A stretch of DNA of 64,000 nt from Actinoplanes derwentensis (GTDB lineage Bacteria > Actinomycetota > Actinomycetes > Mycobacteriales > Micromonosporaceae): NCBI RefSeq assembly GCF_900104725.1, contig NZ_LT629758.1, forward strand, positions 3,906,001 to 3,970,000, in the 5' to 3' direction. Shown piece by piece: positions 1 through 8,579 of the stretch. The notes beneath the pieces were generated by a model. That model was not told the DNA's origin and searched no databases. It was given only the letters and a program-made list of their open reading frames with translations. Each line of letters begins with the position of its first letter. Within the stretch, counting starts at the first letter, position 1. A program made the position numbers and the translations under genes.

Positions 1-371
1 CGCTGCGGATGCTGTACCTGGGGCGCGCGTCCAGTCTGCGCGGCCGGATCCTGCGTAACCATCTGCGGCGTTCCGGTAGCTCGACGCTGCGCCGTACCCT
101 CGCCGGGCTTCTGTTGTCCGAGGGCTATCGGACGACCTGGACCGATCGGGTGGTCCTGGTGCCCGAGGACGAGGAGCGGCTGACCAGCTGGATGCACGCG
201 AACCTGCGGCTGACCTGGGCCGAGGACGCGGAGCCCGGATCCATCGAGGCCGCCCTCGTCCAGCGCCTGCACCCGCCGCTGAACGTGAGTGGCGTCGATC
301 CCGCGGACGTCCAGCCGTCGGTGGTCGAGGCCAAGAACGCGTACAACACGTCCAGCGGCCCGGACGCTTAG
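1..371 (+). CDS. GIY-YIG nuclease-like protein, 5' end outside window
   Basis: The frame is open back to base 1, so the N-terminus lies upstream; an ATG at 9 is internal to the likely domain. The visible part begins with [13 protein letters not shown], which resembles the strand-helix of a GIY-YIG domain (a Y-x-G-(R/K)-A pattern followed by a conserved Arg). It continues with [11 protein letters not shown], a [10 protein letters not shown] segment and a conserved LHPPLN near the end, the arrangement of small stand-alone GIY-YIG family proteins. The GIY and YIG motifs themselves are not visible, so catalytic competence cannot be judged. The ~20-residue C-terminus is low complexity. It is convergent with the next gene (stop 371 versus stop 427). 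Confidence 0.6.
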   Translation, partial: LRMLYLGRASSLRGRILRNHLRRSGSSTLRRTLAGLLLSEGYRTTWTDRVVLVPEDEERLTSWMHANLRLTWAEDAEPGSIEAALVQRLHPPLNVSGVDPADVQPSVVEAKNAYNTSSGPDA

Positions 372-426
372 CCGCCAGTTCCCCGTCGCTTCCGGGCCGC
401 CGCGACGCGATCGTGACCGGTCCGGG

Positions 427-1260
427 CTAGGACGGGACGGGCTTTTCGCACGGGTCGAGCGCCGCCGAGTTCGGTTTGCGGTCGGTCGGGATCACGTTCG
501 GCAGGTTGTTCGTGAAGGTCTGGTCCCATTCCTCGTTGATGAACTTGACCAGCTTCTTCGACAGGTAATCGCACAGTTTCGGGCTGTTGTTGTGGATGCC
601 GATTCCGTACCGTTCGCTGCCCACCCTGATGCCGGGCACCAGCCTGAGGTCGCGGGCGGTGTCGTGGGAGATGAAGCCCTCCAGGATGGCCCGGTCGGAG
701 GAGACCGCGTCCGCCTCGCCGGCCCGCAACCTCTGCAGGCAGCGTTGCAGGGTGTTCTCCGACAGCGGATTGATGGTCATGCCGAACAGCCGCACCTCGG
801 TGGTGGATCCGAGTGCCGTACAGATGGTCTTCCGCTCGATGTCCTCCACCTTCATGATCTTGCTGGTGGTGAGGGTCAGCAGACCCTGCGAGTCGGCGAA
901 GTAGGGTCCCACCTGGTCGATGGTCTCGCGGCGCTTGTCGTTGATCGAGAAGTTGGAGATGACGAGTTTCACCTCGCTGTCCGCGTCCTGGAGTGCCGTG
1001 AGCCGTTCGTTGGTGGTGAGATTGACGTATCGGGGACGGAACCCGAGTTCCTCACCGAGCCAGTTGCTCAAACTGATGTCGAAGCCCTGCCACACGCCGT
1101 TCGCGTACTCGCTCCAGCCGGGCAGGTCCGTGTTGATGCCGATCAGAACCTCGCCGGAGAGATATTCGGCGGGATCGGGCTCCAGTTCGGAGTCCTGGCA
1201 TCCGGCGGTCGTCATCAGGGTGGCAGCCAGGACGGCGGCCAGCAGCGGGCGAAAACGCAC
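427..1260 (-). CDS. Extracellular solute-binding lipoprotein (SBP family 3-like)
   Basis: 277 aa. The N-terminus MRFRPLLAAVLAATLMTTAGC is a lipoprotein signal with a lipobox ending in Cys21. The mature part has family-3 binding-protein hallmarks (polar amino-acid type): GINTDLPGWSEY, WQGFDISLSNWLGEELGF, a ligand-binding-like stretch KLVISNFSINDKRRETIDQVGPYF and a hinge segment near TICTALGSTTEV. This family captures amino acids or small solutes outside the membrane. No permease or ATPase gene is adjacent; the only partner is the membrane-protein gene 12 nt upstream on the same strand, so it may act as a sensor-type binding protein rather than an importer subunit. The ligand is unknown. Confidence 0.75.
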   Translation of the reverse strand: MRFRPLLAAVLAATLMTTAGCQDSELEPDPAEYLSGEVLIGINTDLPGWSEYANGVWQGFDISLSNWLGEELGFRPRYVNLTTNERLTALQDADSEVKLVISNFSINDKRRETIDQVGPYFADSQGLLTLTTSKIMKVEDIERKTICTALGSTTEVRLFGMTINPLSENTLQRCLQRLRAGEADAVSSDRAILEGFISHDTARDLRLVPGIRVGSERYGIGIHNNSPKLCDYLSKKLVKFINEEWDQTFTNNLPNVIPTDRKPNSAALDPCEKPVPS

Positions 1261-1272
1261 GTGTGCTCCCTT

Positions 1273-1926
1273 CTATCGGCGTAGCTCGCCGTGGCCGAAC
1301 GTCGCCGACACCACACAGTTCTGATCGCCCGGAGCTTCGAGCTTCAGCCCGAGGTCGACGCGCCGGGTCCCGTCCGGGATGTTGATGGAGACCGGCACGT
1401 CGTGGCGGGCGGCGATCACCGTGCCGGACCGGCCGTCCAGTTTCGGCTCGACGTGCAGGACGGCCGGGATGACGCAGTCGCTCAGGTCGCTGAGCGCCGC
1501 CAGCGACGGTGTGAACACCAGCTCGCCGCCTTGCCATCCGGTCACGACGTCCGGGGTGACCGCGCTGACCTGGTCCTCTCGGACCTCGACCGCCGCCGGG
1601 AACCGGACGTCCAGGTCAGCGAACCAGCGGTTCCAGACCCACGCCGACGCCGGCACCAGCAGGGCGACGGCCAGCACCGCACCCGTCCAGAACTTGGCCG
1701 GCCCGCTCAGCTCGTAGTGCCGCCACGGCGACGCCGCGGCCTGCTGCCCCATCCGGTTCGCGGCGTGCACGGCGAGCGCCGTGCTCACGATCGTCAGGGT
1801 GAGGCTGAGAATCGCGGCGGTGTTGGCGCCACGTTCCGGATTCCAGAACAGGTAGACCGTGACCAGCACGGCGACCAGAATCGATCCGCCGATCCACTTG
1901 CGGGTGCTGCTCGGTAGCTCGTCCAT
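1273..1926 (-). CDS. Membrane protein of unknown function, operon partner of binding protein
   Basis: 217 aa from the ATG at 1926 (MDELPSS); an upstream in-frame start at 1968 would add 14 residues with no hydrophobic or domain content. Three hydrophobic helices are visible: about residues 12-30 (ILVAVLVTVYLFW), 38-56 (AAILSLTLTIVSTALAV) and 82-102 (WTGAVLAVALLVPASAWVW). An extracytoplasmic C-terminal domain of about 110 residues follows, with two Cys (SDCVIPAV, DQNCVVSA) that could form a disulfide. It ends 12 nt before the lipoprotein gene and is probably co-transcribed with it. I do not recognise a family; a sensor or scaffold role beside the binding protein is only an inference. Confidence 0.65.
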   Translation of the reverse strand: MDELPSSTRKWIGGSILVAVLVTVYLFWNPERGANTAAILSLTLTIVSTALAVHAANRMGQQAAASPWRHYELSGPAKFWTGAVLAVALLVPASAWVWNRWFADLDVRFPAAVEVREDQVSAVTPDVVTGWQGGELVFTPSLAALSDLSDCVIPAVLHVEPKLDGRSGTVIAARHDVPVSINIPDGTRRVDLGLKLEAPGDQNCVVSATFGHGELRR

Positions 1927-2144
1927 GCACCCTCCCCATGAGTGACACGCCCCGCCGCGCCTACGCATCGATACTCATGCACGCGCCAAGGTCATAACCT
2001 CATCACACGAACAGCCCCTCGGAATCGGATGATCGGATATTTCCGGTCCAGCATGGACGGAGCGGGCGGTTCCCGTCGGTTATCGATCGACGTCTCTCCG
2101 GGTACGATGCCGTGTTCGTATCAGGCCAGCCAGGAGGTCGTGTC

Positions 2145-3456
2145 GTGTCGCGAGGCGGGATTCTGGCGCTGTCGTCTGTGCTGGTCGTGGTGTGTGCCGC
2201 CGCGGTGTTCGGGGTTGTCACGACCAGGCGGGGGACGACACCGGCGGGTCTCGACGGTGACGGTGGCACGATCGCCTGGACGCTGGACACCACGAACGGG
2301 AGCGGTGCCGCCCACGTCATCGGGGACACGGCTGTCGTTCTGGACAGCGAGTCGCTGCGGGGTCTGGACGTGGCCGACGGCAGCTCGCGGTGGCGGCTGC
2401 CGGTCCCGGACCAGGACAGTGTGCTCACCGTGGCCGGCGACATGCTGGCGGTACAGAAGGGTTCGGACGGGCCGGTCGACGTGGTCGAGGCCGCGACCGG
2501 GCGGATCGCCTGGTCGACGCCGGGGCCGGTGCACATGGTCGCCCGGCAGGACGCGCTCTACCTGGATTCGTGCCCGGATCGGCGTACACCGGCCGCGGTC
2601 TGTGCCACCGTCAAGCGCCGGGGCCGTCCTCTGGTCCGTCGACGAACCGGACTTCTATCTTCAGGACGACGTGATCGGTGGACAGCGGACGCTGGCAGCG
2701 GACGCGAGCGCGTTTCTGCCGGTCACGACCTCGTCCAGTGGCCCGGCGGCGGGTGCGCTGCTGGACACCGCGACCGGGCGGTTGCTCACCGGGCGGCTCA
2801 CGACGCTGGGCTGGTACCTCGTCGCGGCCGGTGACACCCTGGTCGCCACCGAACACGACACACCCGGCCGGGACTGCGCGGTGACGGTCACCGCGGTCGA
2901 CGGCCGGACCGGGACATCGGCGTGGAACGGCACCCTGTACAGCAGGCTCCGTGCGGACGGGGAATGCCAGAAGACCTTGGGCCGGCCGTACGACGGTGGG
3001 CCTGTGCTTTTCGGGTCCGGCAGTGCGGTGGCCTCGGTGACCCGGACCGGACGGACGACCTTGACCGACGTCACCACCGGGACGGTCCGCTGGACCGCGG
3101 ATCAGGCCGGAACGCCGATCGCCGGTGACGATCGGCGTCTGCTCGTCCGGGACAACGCCGAGTCCGGGCCGGTCGCGTTGCTGGATCTGGCGGACGGCCG
3201 CCGACTCTGGACGGTGCCGGATCCGGGGCTGCCGGGGACGTCGGCGAGCTGGGACTCCGCGGTGGCGGGCGACCTGGTCGCGGTGATGGGCGCTACCGGT
3301 GACCGGCCGTACGTGCAGATCCACGACGCGGCGACCGGCCGGCAACTGGCCCGGCGCGGTGGGTGGCTGACCGGCCTCGGCGACGGCTGGGCCATGGTCT
3401 CGACCAGCGTGGATGCCGCGGCGGGCCGCCTGACCCTGCACATGCTGAGGTTCTAG
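2145..3456 (+). pseudogene. PQQ-like beta-propeller membrane-anchored protein, interrupted by a frameshift near 2612
   Basis: The start is GTG 2145, seven bases after AGGAGG. An N-terminal anchor (GILALSSVLVVVCAAAVFGVV) is followed by repeated propeller strands such as DGGTIAWTLDT, DVADGSSRWRLPVPD and EAATGRIAWSTPGP. At about 2605-2620 the coding frame jumps by one base: the first part ends in CATVKRRG, and propeller sequence resumes in another frame as GAVLWSVDEPDFYLQDD. It continues with TGTSAWNG, TTGTVRWTAD and LADGRRLWTVPD to the TAG at 3454-3456. Joined, it would be a normal PQQ-repeat protein of about 437 aa. The shift is either a true pseudogene lesion or a one-base assembly error. It overlaps the stop of the convergent deoR-type gene by 3 nt. 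Confidence 0.7.
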
Positions 3457-4280
3457 CGCGGGCGGGGCGCCGACGACGGGGTGATCACTTCGACGCCGGC
3501 GGCTTCGAGGGTCTCCAGCAGTGGCGCCGGTGGGGGCGCGTCGGTGATCAGGTAGTCGGCGGCGCTCAGGTCGGACACCTGGGCGAACAGCCGGCGGTCG
3601 AACTTCGAGGAGTCGGCCAGTATCGCCACCCGGGCCGCGCGCGCGATCATCGCCTGCATCATGGCTGCCTCGGCGAGGTTGCTGGTGGTGAATCCGGCGT
3701 CGGCGGAGACCGCGCCGACGCCGATCAGCGCCAGGTCGCAGGTGATGTCCAGGTCGGCGCCGTCGGCGGTGCGGAAGCTGACCGGGCCGTATGTCGCGAG
3801 CGTCAGCTGGCGGACCGTGCCGCCGAAGAAGTAGATGTCGCGGATCGCGCTGATCGGCAGCGCCCCCGGGATCAGCAGGTTGTTGGTCGCGATGGTGAGA
3901 TCGCGGTGCCCGCTGAGGCGGCGGGCGGTGGCGAGCGTGGTCGTCCCGCCGTTGATCATGATCGTCGAGGCGTCCTGGACCAGTTCGGCGGCCAGGGTCG
4001 CGATCGTCTCCTTCTCCTTCTCCATGAACGCGAGCCGCTGCTCGACGGCGCTGTCGACGCGGTAGGCGGTGGCGAGGCTGACGGCGCCCCCGTAGGTGCG
4101 CACGAGAGCGCCTTCGGAGGCCAGCCGGTCGAGATCGCGGCGCACGGTGTCGATGGAGACCTTGAAGCGTTCGGCCAGCTCGGCCACGGTGACCTGGCCG
4201 GCGTCGGCGACGAACGCCACCAGCTGAGCCTTGCGCCCCGCGGGCAGGTGACGCTGACGGTCATCTTTATCGACGGCCAC
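3453..4280 (-). CDS. DeoR/GlpR-family transcriptional repressor of the sugar operon
   Basis: 275 aa from GTG 4280, preceded by AAGGGGGA. An N-terminal DeoR helix-turn-helix reads VTVAELAERFKVSIDTVRRD with the family-typical LASEGALVRTYGGA after it. The C-terminal sugar-phosphate-sensing domain (about 85-260) shows TIMINGGTTTLATARRL, NNLLIP, YFFGGTVR, ALIGVGAVSADAGF and ILADSSKFDRR, the usual DeoRC effector-site blocks. It is divergent from the transport/catabolic operon beginning at 4579, so it most likely represses that operon and itself until a sugar phosphate made by the pathway binds. The stop overlaps the stop of the convergent propeller gene. Confidence 0.9.
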   Translation of the reverse strand: MAVDKDDRQRHLPAGRKAQLVAFVADAGQVTVAELAERFKVSIDTVRRDLDRLASEGALVRTYGGAVSLATAYRVDSAVEQRLAFMEKEKETIATLAAELVQDASTIMINGGTTTLATARRLSGHRDLTIATNNLLIPGALPISAIRDIYFFGGTVRQLTLATYGPVSFRTADGADLDITCDLALIGVGAVSADAGFTTSNLAEAAMMQAMIARAARVAILADSSKFDRRLFAQVSDLSAADYLITDAPPPAPLLETLEAAGVEVITPSSAPRPR

Positions 4281-4578
4281 GGTTCCCCCTTCGTCAGTGC
4301 GGCAGTATGCCACAACTTCGCACACGATACGCACACTACCCGCACAAAGCTGCAAAGAACCGCAACCTCAGGCGAGCGCCTGCTAGATACCGGTGCAGGC
4401 AGCACATATTGCAGCACAATGCCCCTATGTGGAAGCCCTGGTCAGGCCGCTTGACGCAGCAGTCTGCCGTACTCCGCAGTTTTCTGCAGTTCTTCTCTTG
4501 TTCTCGTCTGTAACACGCTGCTAACGTGGCGCCAACACAGCAGAGAACAGAAAGACTTAGATATAGAAGGAGCTGGCC
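4281..4578. promoter_or_regulatory. Divergent control region between deoR-type gene and sugar operon
   Basis: About 300 bp with no gene. It is visibly more AT-rich than its surroundings. It holds repeated GCAG/TTCT-type words: GCAGTTTTCTGCAGTTCTT on the + strand at about 4476-4494 and TTGCGGTTCTTTGCAG on the minus strand at about 4350-4365. There is also an imperfect inverted repeat TGTTCTCGTCTGT (from about 4499) ... ACAGCAGAGAACA (to about 4550). Such repeats are plausible DeoR-type operator sites. A ribosome site AGAAGGAG lies before the ATG at 4579. No convincing -10/-35 pair could be fixed by eye. Confidence 0.4.
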
Positions 4579-5862
4579 ATGGCAGTTCGTTCCACCCGGC
4601 TGAAGAAGCTGATGGCGGCGCTGGCAGTGACCACTTTGGTCGGGTCGGTTGCCGCGTGCGGCGGCTCCAGCGAGGAGAGCTCGGACGGCACCGTCACCCT
4701 CGAGTTCGCACAGTGGTGGGGAGCCGAGCTCCCAGCCGGAGATTTCGACAAAATCATCAACGACTTCACCACCGCGAACCCCAACATCAAGATCAAACTG
4801 CTGAGCGCGCCGTACGCGTCGACCAAGCAGCAACTCGTCACCGGAGCTGCCTCCAAGACCCTGCCCGACGTGGTGGGACTGGACGGCGCCTGGGTCAACG
4901 ACTTCGCCAAACAGGGCGCTATCGCTGACATGTCCGCGCTGATGACCGAGGCCGGTTACGACCAGAGTCAGCTCGCGAGCCAGATTCAGCTCGACGGCAA
5001 GACCTACATGGTCCCGGTCGTCAACTTCGTCTATCCGCTCTTCGTCAACAAGGACCTGCTGACGAAAGCGGGAGTCACCGCGGTGCCCACCACGCGCACC
5101 GAGTTCTCCGACGCCGCCAAGAAGATCTCCGCGACCGGCTCCGACGTGAAGGGCTGGGCACTCCCACTCGACACCGCGGTCCCGAACGGAATCCAGAACG
5201 ACGTGATGTCCTGGCTGTGGGCCTCCGGCGGCAGCATGCTGAAGGACGGCAAGCCGAACCTGACCAGTCCCGAGGTCAAGGCCACCGTCGAATACGTGAA
5301 GAGCCTCAACGACGCCGGTGTCATCGCCCCCGGATCGCTCACCATGAAAGAGCAGGACAAGGTCGAGAAGTTCACCAACGGGCAGGTCGGCATGATGATC
5401 GACTCGCTGGCGCACATCAACCTCATCAAAGAGGGCAAGCCGGACCTGAACTTCGAGGTCGCCGCCCTGCCGGCGGTGGACGGCTACACCGGCAAGCGCG
5501 GTATCCCGTACGCCTCCTGGGGCATCGGCATCTCCAACTCGACCGAACACAAGGCCGAGGCCTTCAAGTTCGTGTCGTACCTGATGAGCCAGGAGACCAA
5601 CGCGAACCTCGCCACGATCGCGAACGCCTTCCCCGGTAACAAGAACGCCGAGCCGGACTTCAGTAACTCCGACCCGCTGTTCAAGAAGGCCTTCGAGATC
5701 TACCAGGCGGGCACCCCGGCGAACGAGTTCGTCGGCCTGCCGAAGTCCGAGGAACTGATGCGCAGCTTCGACGAGCAGCTCCAGCTGGTGCTGACCGGTA
5801 AGACGACGGTCGACGAGGCCCTGGCCAAGTCGCAGGAGAACTGGTCCTCGGTCATCGGTTAG
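4579..5862 (+). CDS. Sugar ABC transporter substrate-binding lipoprotein
   Basis: 427 aa. The lipoprotein signal ends at VGSVAACGG (Cys at about 27). The mature protein is a family-1 (maltose-type) binding protein: TLEFAQWWGAELP, FTTANPNIKIKLLSAPYAST, the interdomain SKTLPDVVGLDGAWVNDFAKQG, and later GQVGMMIDSLAHINLI and GIPYASWGIGISNST. It would deliver a carbohydrate to the two permeases encoded directly downstream. As is usual in actinomycetes no ATPase gene is present, and a shared MsiK-type ATPase elsewhere is expected. First gene of an operon running to 10732; presumably repressed by the divergent DeoR protein. Confidence 0.92.
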   Translation: MAVRSTRLKKLMAALAVTTLVGSVAACGGSSEESSDGTVTLEFAQWWGAELPAGDFDKIINDFTTANPNIKIKLLSAPYASTKQQLVTGAASKTLPDVVGLDGAWVNDFAKQGAIADMSALMTEAGYDQSQLASQIQLDGKTYMVPVVNFVYPLFVNKDLLTKAGVTAVPTTRTEFSDAAKKISATGSDVKGWALPLDTAVPNGIQNDVMSWLWASGGSMLKDGKPNLTSPEVKATVEYVKSLNDAGVIAPGSLTMKEQDKVEKFTNGQVGMMIDSLAHINLIKEGKPDLNFEVAALPAVDGYTGKRGIPYASWGIGISNSTEHKAEAFKFVSYLMSQETNANLATIANAFPGNKNAEPDFSNSDPLFKKAFEIYQAGTPANEFVGLPKSEELMRSFDEQLQLVLTGKTTVDEALAKSQENWSSVIG

Positions 5863-5926
5863 GTAGTCGTTCGGGAGGGCGCCGTATCGCCGGCAAGCGG
5901 TGCGGCGCCCGATCTAGGAGACAGCA

Positions 5927-6832
5927 ATGACAATGAAGGCCGCCCCTGCCGGGCCTCGTGCCGGCCGGTTCCGGAGCCTGATCCCGTACGGCTACCTGTC
6001 GCCGACCGTACTGCTGATCTTCGTCCTGATGGTGATCCCCATCGTCATGGTGATCAGCTACTCGCTGCGCGACAACGTGATCGTCAACCAGAACCCGGTC
6101 TTCACCGGCTTCGCCAACTACACCAAGGTCCTCACCGACCCCGACTTCCTGGCCGCGCTGAAGAACACCGCCGTCTTCATCTCGGTCAGCACCGCGGCCC
6201 ACCTGCTCCTCGGGCTCAGTTTCGCGATGATGCTGAACACCAAGCTGCTCAGCGGCGTCACCAAGGCGATCTTCCGGATCGTCTACATCCTCCCGTGGCT
6301 GTTCACCATCGCGGTCATCGCGGTGATCTGGCGGCTACTGCTCGACCCGTCCGGCGTCGTCAACTACATCCTTCAGACCCTCGGCGTCGTTCAGGAGGGC
6401 GTGGGCTGGTTCAGTGATCCGGACATCGCGCTCTGGGCGGTCACCTTCGTCAACGTCTGGTCCGGCTACCCGTTCTTCATGATCAGCCTGCTGGCCGGTC
6501 TGCAGGGCATACCCGCCGACCTGTACGAGGCCGCCTCGGTGGACGGCACGACTTGGTGGCAGCGGTTCCGGCACGTGACCCTGCCCCAGCTGCGGCCGGT
6601 GATCATCAGTATGGCGGTGCTCGACCTGATCTGGACGTCCCAGCAGTTCGCCCTGATCTGGATGACGACCGGCGGCGGCCCGCTGAACACCACCGAGATG
6701 CTCAGCACCTACGTCTACAAGCAGGCCTTCAGCGAGTACGAGTTCGCGACCGCGTCGGCGGCCGCCGTGATCGTCCTGCTCCTGACCATGGTCCTGGCCT
6801 TCTTCTACGTTCGTTCACAACGGGAGCGGTGA
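5927..6832 (+). CDS. Sugar ABC transporter permease (MalF/UgpA type)
   Basis: 301 aa, six predicted transmembrane helices starting at about residue 22 (LSPTVLLIFVLMVIPIVMVISYSL). The cytoplasmic EAA loop is clear: LYEAASVDGTTWWQRFRHVTLPQLRPV, with the conserved EAA-G pattern that contacts the ATPase. The gene starts 64 nt after the binding-protein stop; that gap holds an imperfect GGCGCCGTATCGCC/GGTGCGGCGCC hairpin, which may trim the downstream message so that binding protein is made in excess. It is followed 3 nt later by the second permease. Confidence 0.92.
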   Translation: MTMKAAPAGPRAGRFRSLIPYGYLSPTVLLIFVLMVIPIVMVISYSLRDNVIVNQNPVFTGFANYTKVLTDPDFLAALKNTAVFISVSTAAHLLLGLSFAMMLNTKLLSGVTKAIFRIVYILPWLFTIAVIAVIWRLLLDPSGVVNYILQTLGVVQEGVGWFSDPDIALWAVTFVNVWSGYPFFMISLLAGLQGIPADLYEAASVDGTTWWQRFRHVTLPQLRPVIISMAVLDLIWTSQQFALIWMTTGGGPLNTTEMLSTYVYKQAFSEYEFATASAAAVIVLLLTMVLAFFYVRSQRER

Positions 6833-6835
6833 GAC

Positions 6836-7678
6836 ATGGCCTCCGTCAAGACCCGCCGCACCCTCGCCAAGGCCGGCGTCATCACCGGGCTCCTGCTCGG
6901 CGGCCTCTTCGCCGGCCTGCCGGTGCTGTGGATGCTCTCCACCTCACTGAAGAGCAACGGCGAGGTCTTCCAGAACCCGCCGCAACTGATCACCGACAGC
7001 TTCTCGTTCGACGCGTACACCGCGATCCTGGGCGACCCCGCCCAGCTCAGGTTCTTCCTCAACAGCTACATCGTCGCCGGTTCGGTCACCGTCCTGACCC
7101 TGCTGGTGGCGATCCTGGCCGGGTACGCGTTCAGCCGCTTCACCTTCCCCGGTTCGAAGACCATCAACGCGATCATCGTCAGCGTCCAAGCGGTGCCACC
7201 GATCACCCTGGTCATCCCGTACTTCGGGCTCGTCGTCGCGCTCGGCCTGTACGACACCTACGCCGGACTGATCCTGACCCACATGGTGTTCACGCTGCCG
7301 TACGCGATCATCATGATCACCGCCTATCTGAACACCCTGCCGAAGGAACTCGACGAGTCCGTCAAGGTCGACGGCGGCAACGGCTGGACCGCGCTGTGGC
7401 GGATCCTGGTGCCGATCTCGGTTCCCGGCCTGATCGCGGTCGGCGTCTACACCTTCATGATCTCGTGGAACGAGTACCTGTTCGCCCTCTCGCTGACCAG
7501 GACCGATGAGATGCGCACCGTGCCGATCGGGATCCAGATGCTGATGGGCCAGCACTCGTACGAGTGGAACCAGATGATGGCGATGAGCATCCTCGGATCG
7601 ATCCCCGTCCTGGTCCTGTTCCTCATCTTCCAGCGGCGATTCATCGGCGGCCTGACCGCCGGCGCCGTCAAAGCCTGA
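6836..7678 (+). CDS. Sugar ABC transporter permease (MalG/UgpE type)
   Basis: 280 aa, six transmembrane helices; the first is GVITGLLLGGLFAGLPVLWML with the family-typical LSTSLKSNGEVFQNPP following. The EAA loop reads ELDESVKVDGGNGWTALWRILVPISVPG. The C-terminal ...GLTAGAVKA resembles the conserved GLT-GAVKG terminus of MalG-type subunits. It pairs with the preceding permease to form the membrane channel of the importer. The gene begins 3 nt after the previous stop and lies 36 nt before the aldolase gene, so transport and catabolism share one transcript. Confidence 0.92.
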   Translation: MASVKTRRTLAKAGVITGLLLGGLFAGLPVLWMLSTSLKSNGEVFQNPPQLITDSFSFDAYTAILGDPAQLRFFLNSYIVAGSVTVLTLLVAILAGYAFSRFTFPGSKTINAIIVSVQAVPPITLVIPYFGLVVALGLYDTYAGLILTHMVFTLPYAIIMITAYLNTLPKELDESVKVDGGNGWTALWRILVPISVPGLIAVGVYTFMISWNEYLFALSLTRTDEMRTVPIGIQMLMGQHSYEWNQMMAMSILGSIPVLVLFLIFQRRFIGGLTAGAVKA

Positions 7679-7714
7679 CCCCACACCCCTTTAGTTCCAA
7701 GGAGAAACCCGAAG

Positions 7715-8578
7715 ATGCTGACCACCGGCAAGGCGATCCTCGACGTCGCCAACGAGCACGGCTTCGCCGTACCCGCCTTCAACATCAGCGACTGGGCGAT
7801 GTTCAAGGGCATCGTGGAGATCAGCGAGGAGACCAACGCTCCGCTGCTCGTCGCGATCCACCCCGACGAGGTCAGCCACATCGGCCGTGACCTGATCAAG
7901 GCCATCGCCGAGCGCGCCCACCGCTCGAGTGTGCCGATCGCGATCCACTGGGACCACGGCGCGACCTATGAGCAGATGCTGGAGGCGTTCCAGTTCGGCT
8001 TCACCTCGGTGATGATCGACGCCTCGATGAAGCCGTTCGACGAGAACGTGGCGATCTCGAAGAAGGTGGTCGACTCGGCGCACGTGCTGGGTGTCTCGGT
8101 CGAGGGTGAGCTGGGCACGATCGGCGCGAACGACAGCTACGCCGAGGGCGGTTCCGCCACCATCATCTACACCGACCCGGACGACGCGGTCACGTTCGTC
8201 GAGCAGACCGGCGTGGACAGCCTGGCCATCGCGATCGGCACGTTCCACGGCTTCTACCCGGCACACCTCAAGCCGGAGCTGAAACTGGACCTGCTCAAGG
8301 AGATCAAGAGCCGGGTGCAGATCCCGCTCGTCCTGCACGGTGGCTCGAACAACCCGGACGACGAGATCCGGGAGGCCGCCCGGATCGGCATCAACAAGAT
8401 CAACATCTCGACGGACATCAAGGTCGCCTACCACCAGAAGATGCGCGAGATCCTCGGCGACGACCCGAAGACCCGCGAGCCCAACGCCATCCAGCCGGCC
8501 TGCATCGCGGCGATGAACGAGGTCGCCGCCCACAAGATCGAACTGTTCGGCGCCGCCGGCAAGGCCGCGCTGTACTGA
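7715..8578 (+). CDS. Class II (zinc) ketose-bisphosphate aldolase, GatY/KbaY-like
   Basis: 287 aa, normal length for class II tagatose/fructose-bisphosphate aldolases. Visible blocks: NEHGFAVPAFNISDWAMFKGI, IHWDHGATYEQM (catalytic Asp and zinc His), SVMIDASMKPFDENV, VEGELGTIGAND (zinc Glu), AIAIGTFHGFYP (zinc His), VLHGGSNNPDDEIREAARIGINKINISTDI (zinc His and phosphate-binding site). The usual GGSGIPDE loop is GGSNNPDDE here, and the IGTAHG motif is IGTFHG, so the substrate may differ from fructose- or tagatose-bisphosphate. It would split a ketose bisphosphate into dihydroxyacetone phosphate plus an aldehyde. Start ATG with AAGGAG ahead. Confidence 0.9.
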   Translation: MLTTGKAILDVANEHGFAVPAFNISDWAMFKGIVEISEETNAPLLVAIHPDEVSHIGRDLIKAIAERAHRSSVPIAIHWDHGATYEQMLEAFQFGFTSVMIDASMKPFDENVAISKKVVDSAHVLGVSVEGELGTIGANDSYAEGGSATIIYTDPDDAVTFVEQTGVDSLAIAIGTFHGFYPAHLKPELKLDLLKEIKSRVQIPLVLHGGSNNPDDEIREAARIGINKINISTDIKVAYHQKMREILGDDPKTREPNAIQPACIAAMNEVAAHKIELFGAAGKAALY

Positions 8579-8579
8579 C

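Noticed and set aside
4336..5550. 404-codon open frame on the minus strand opposite the sugar-binding protein gene
   Set aside because: Would start inside a recognised lipoprotein gene; no ribosome site or domain.
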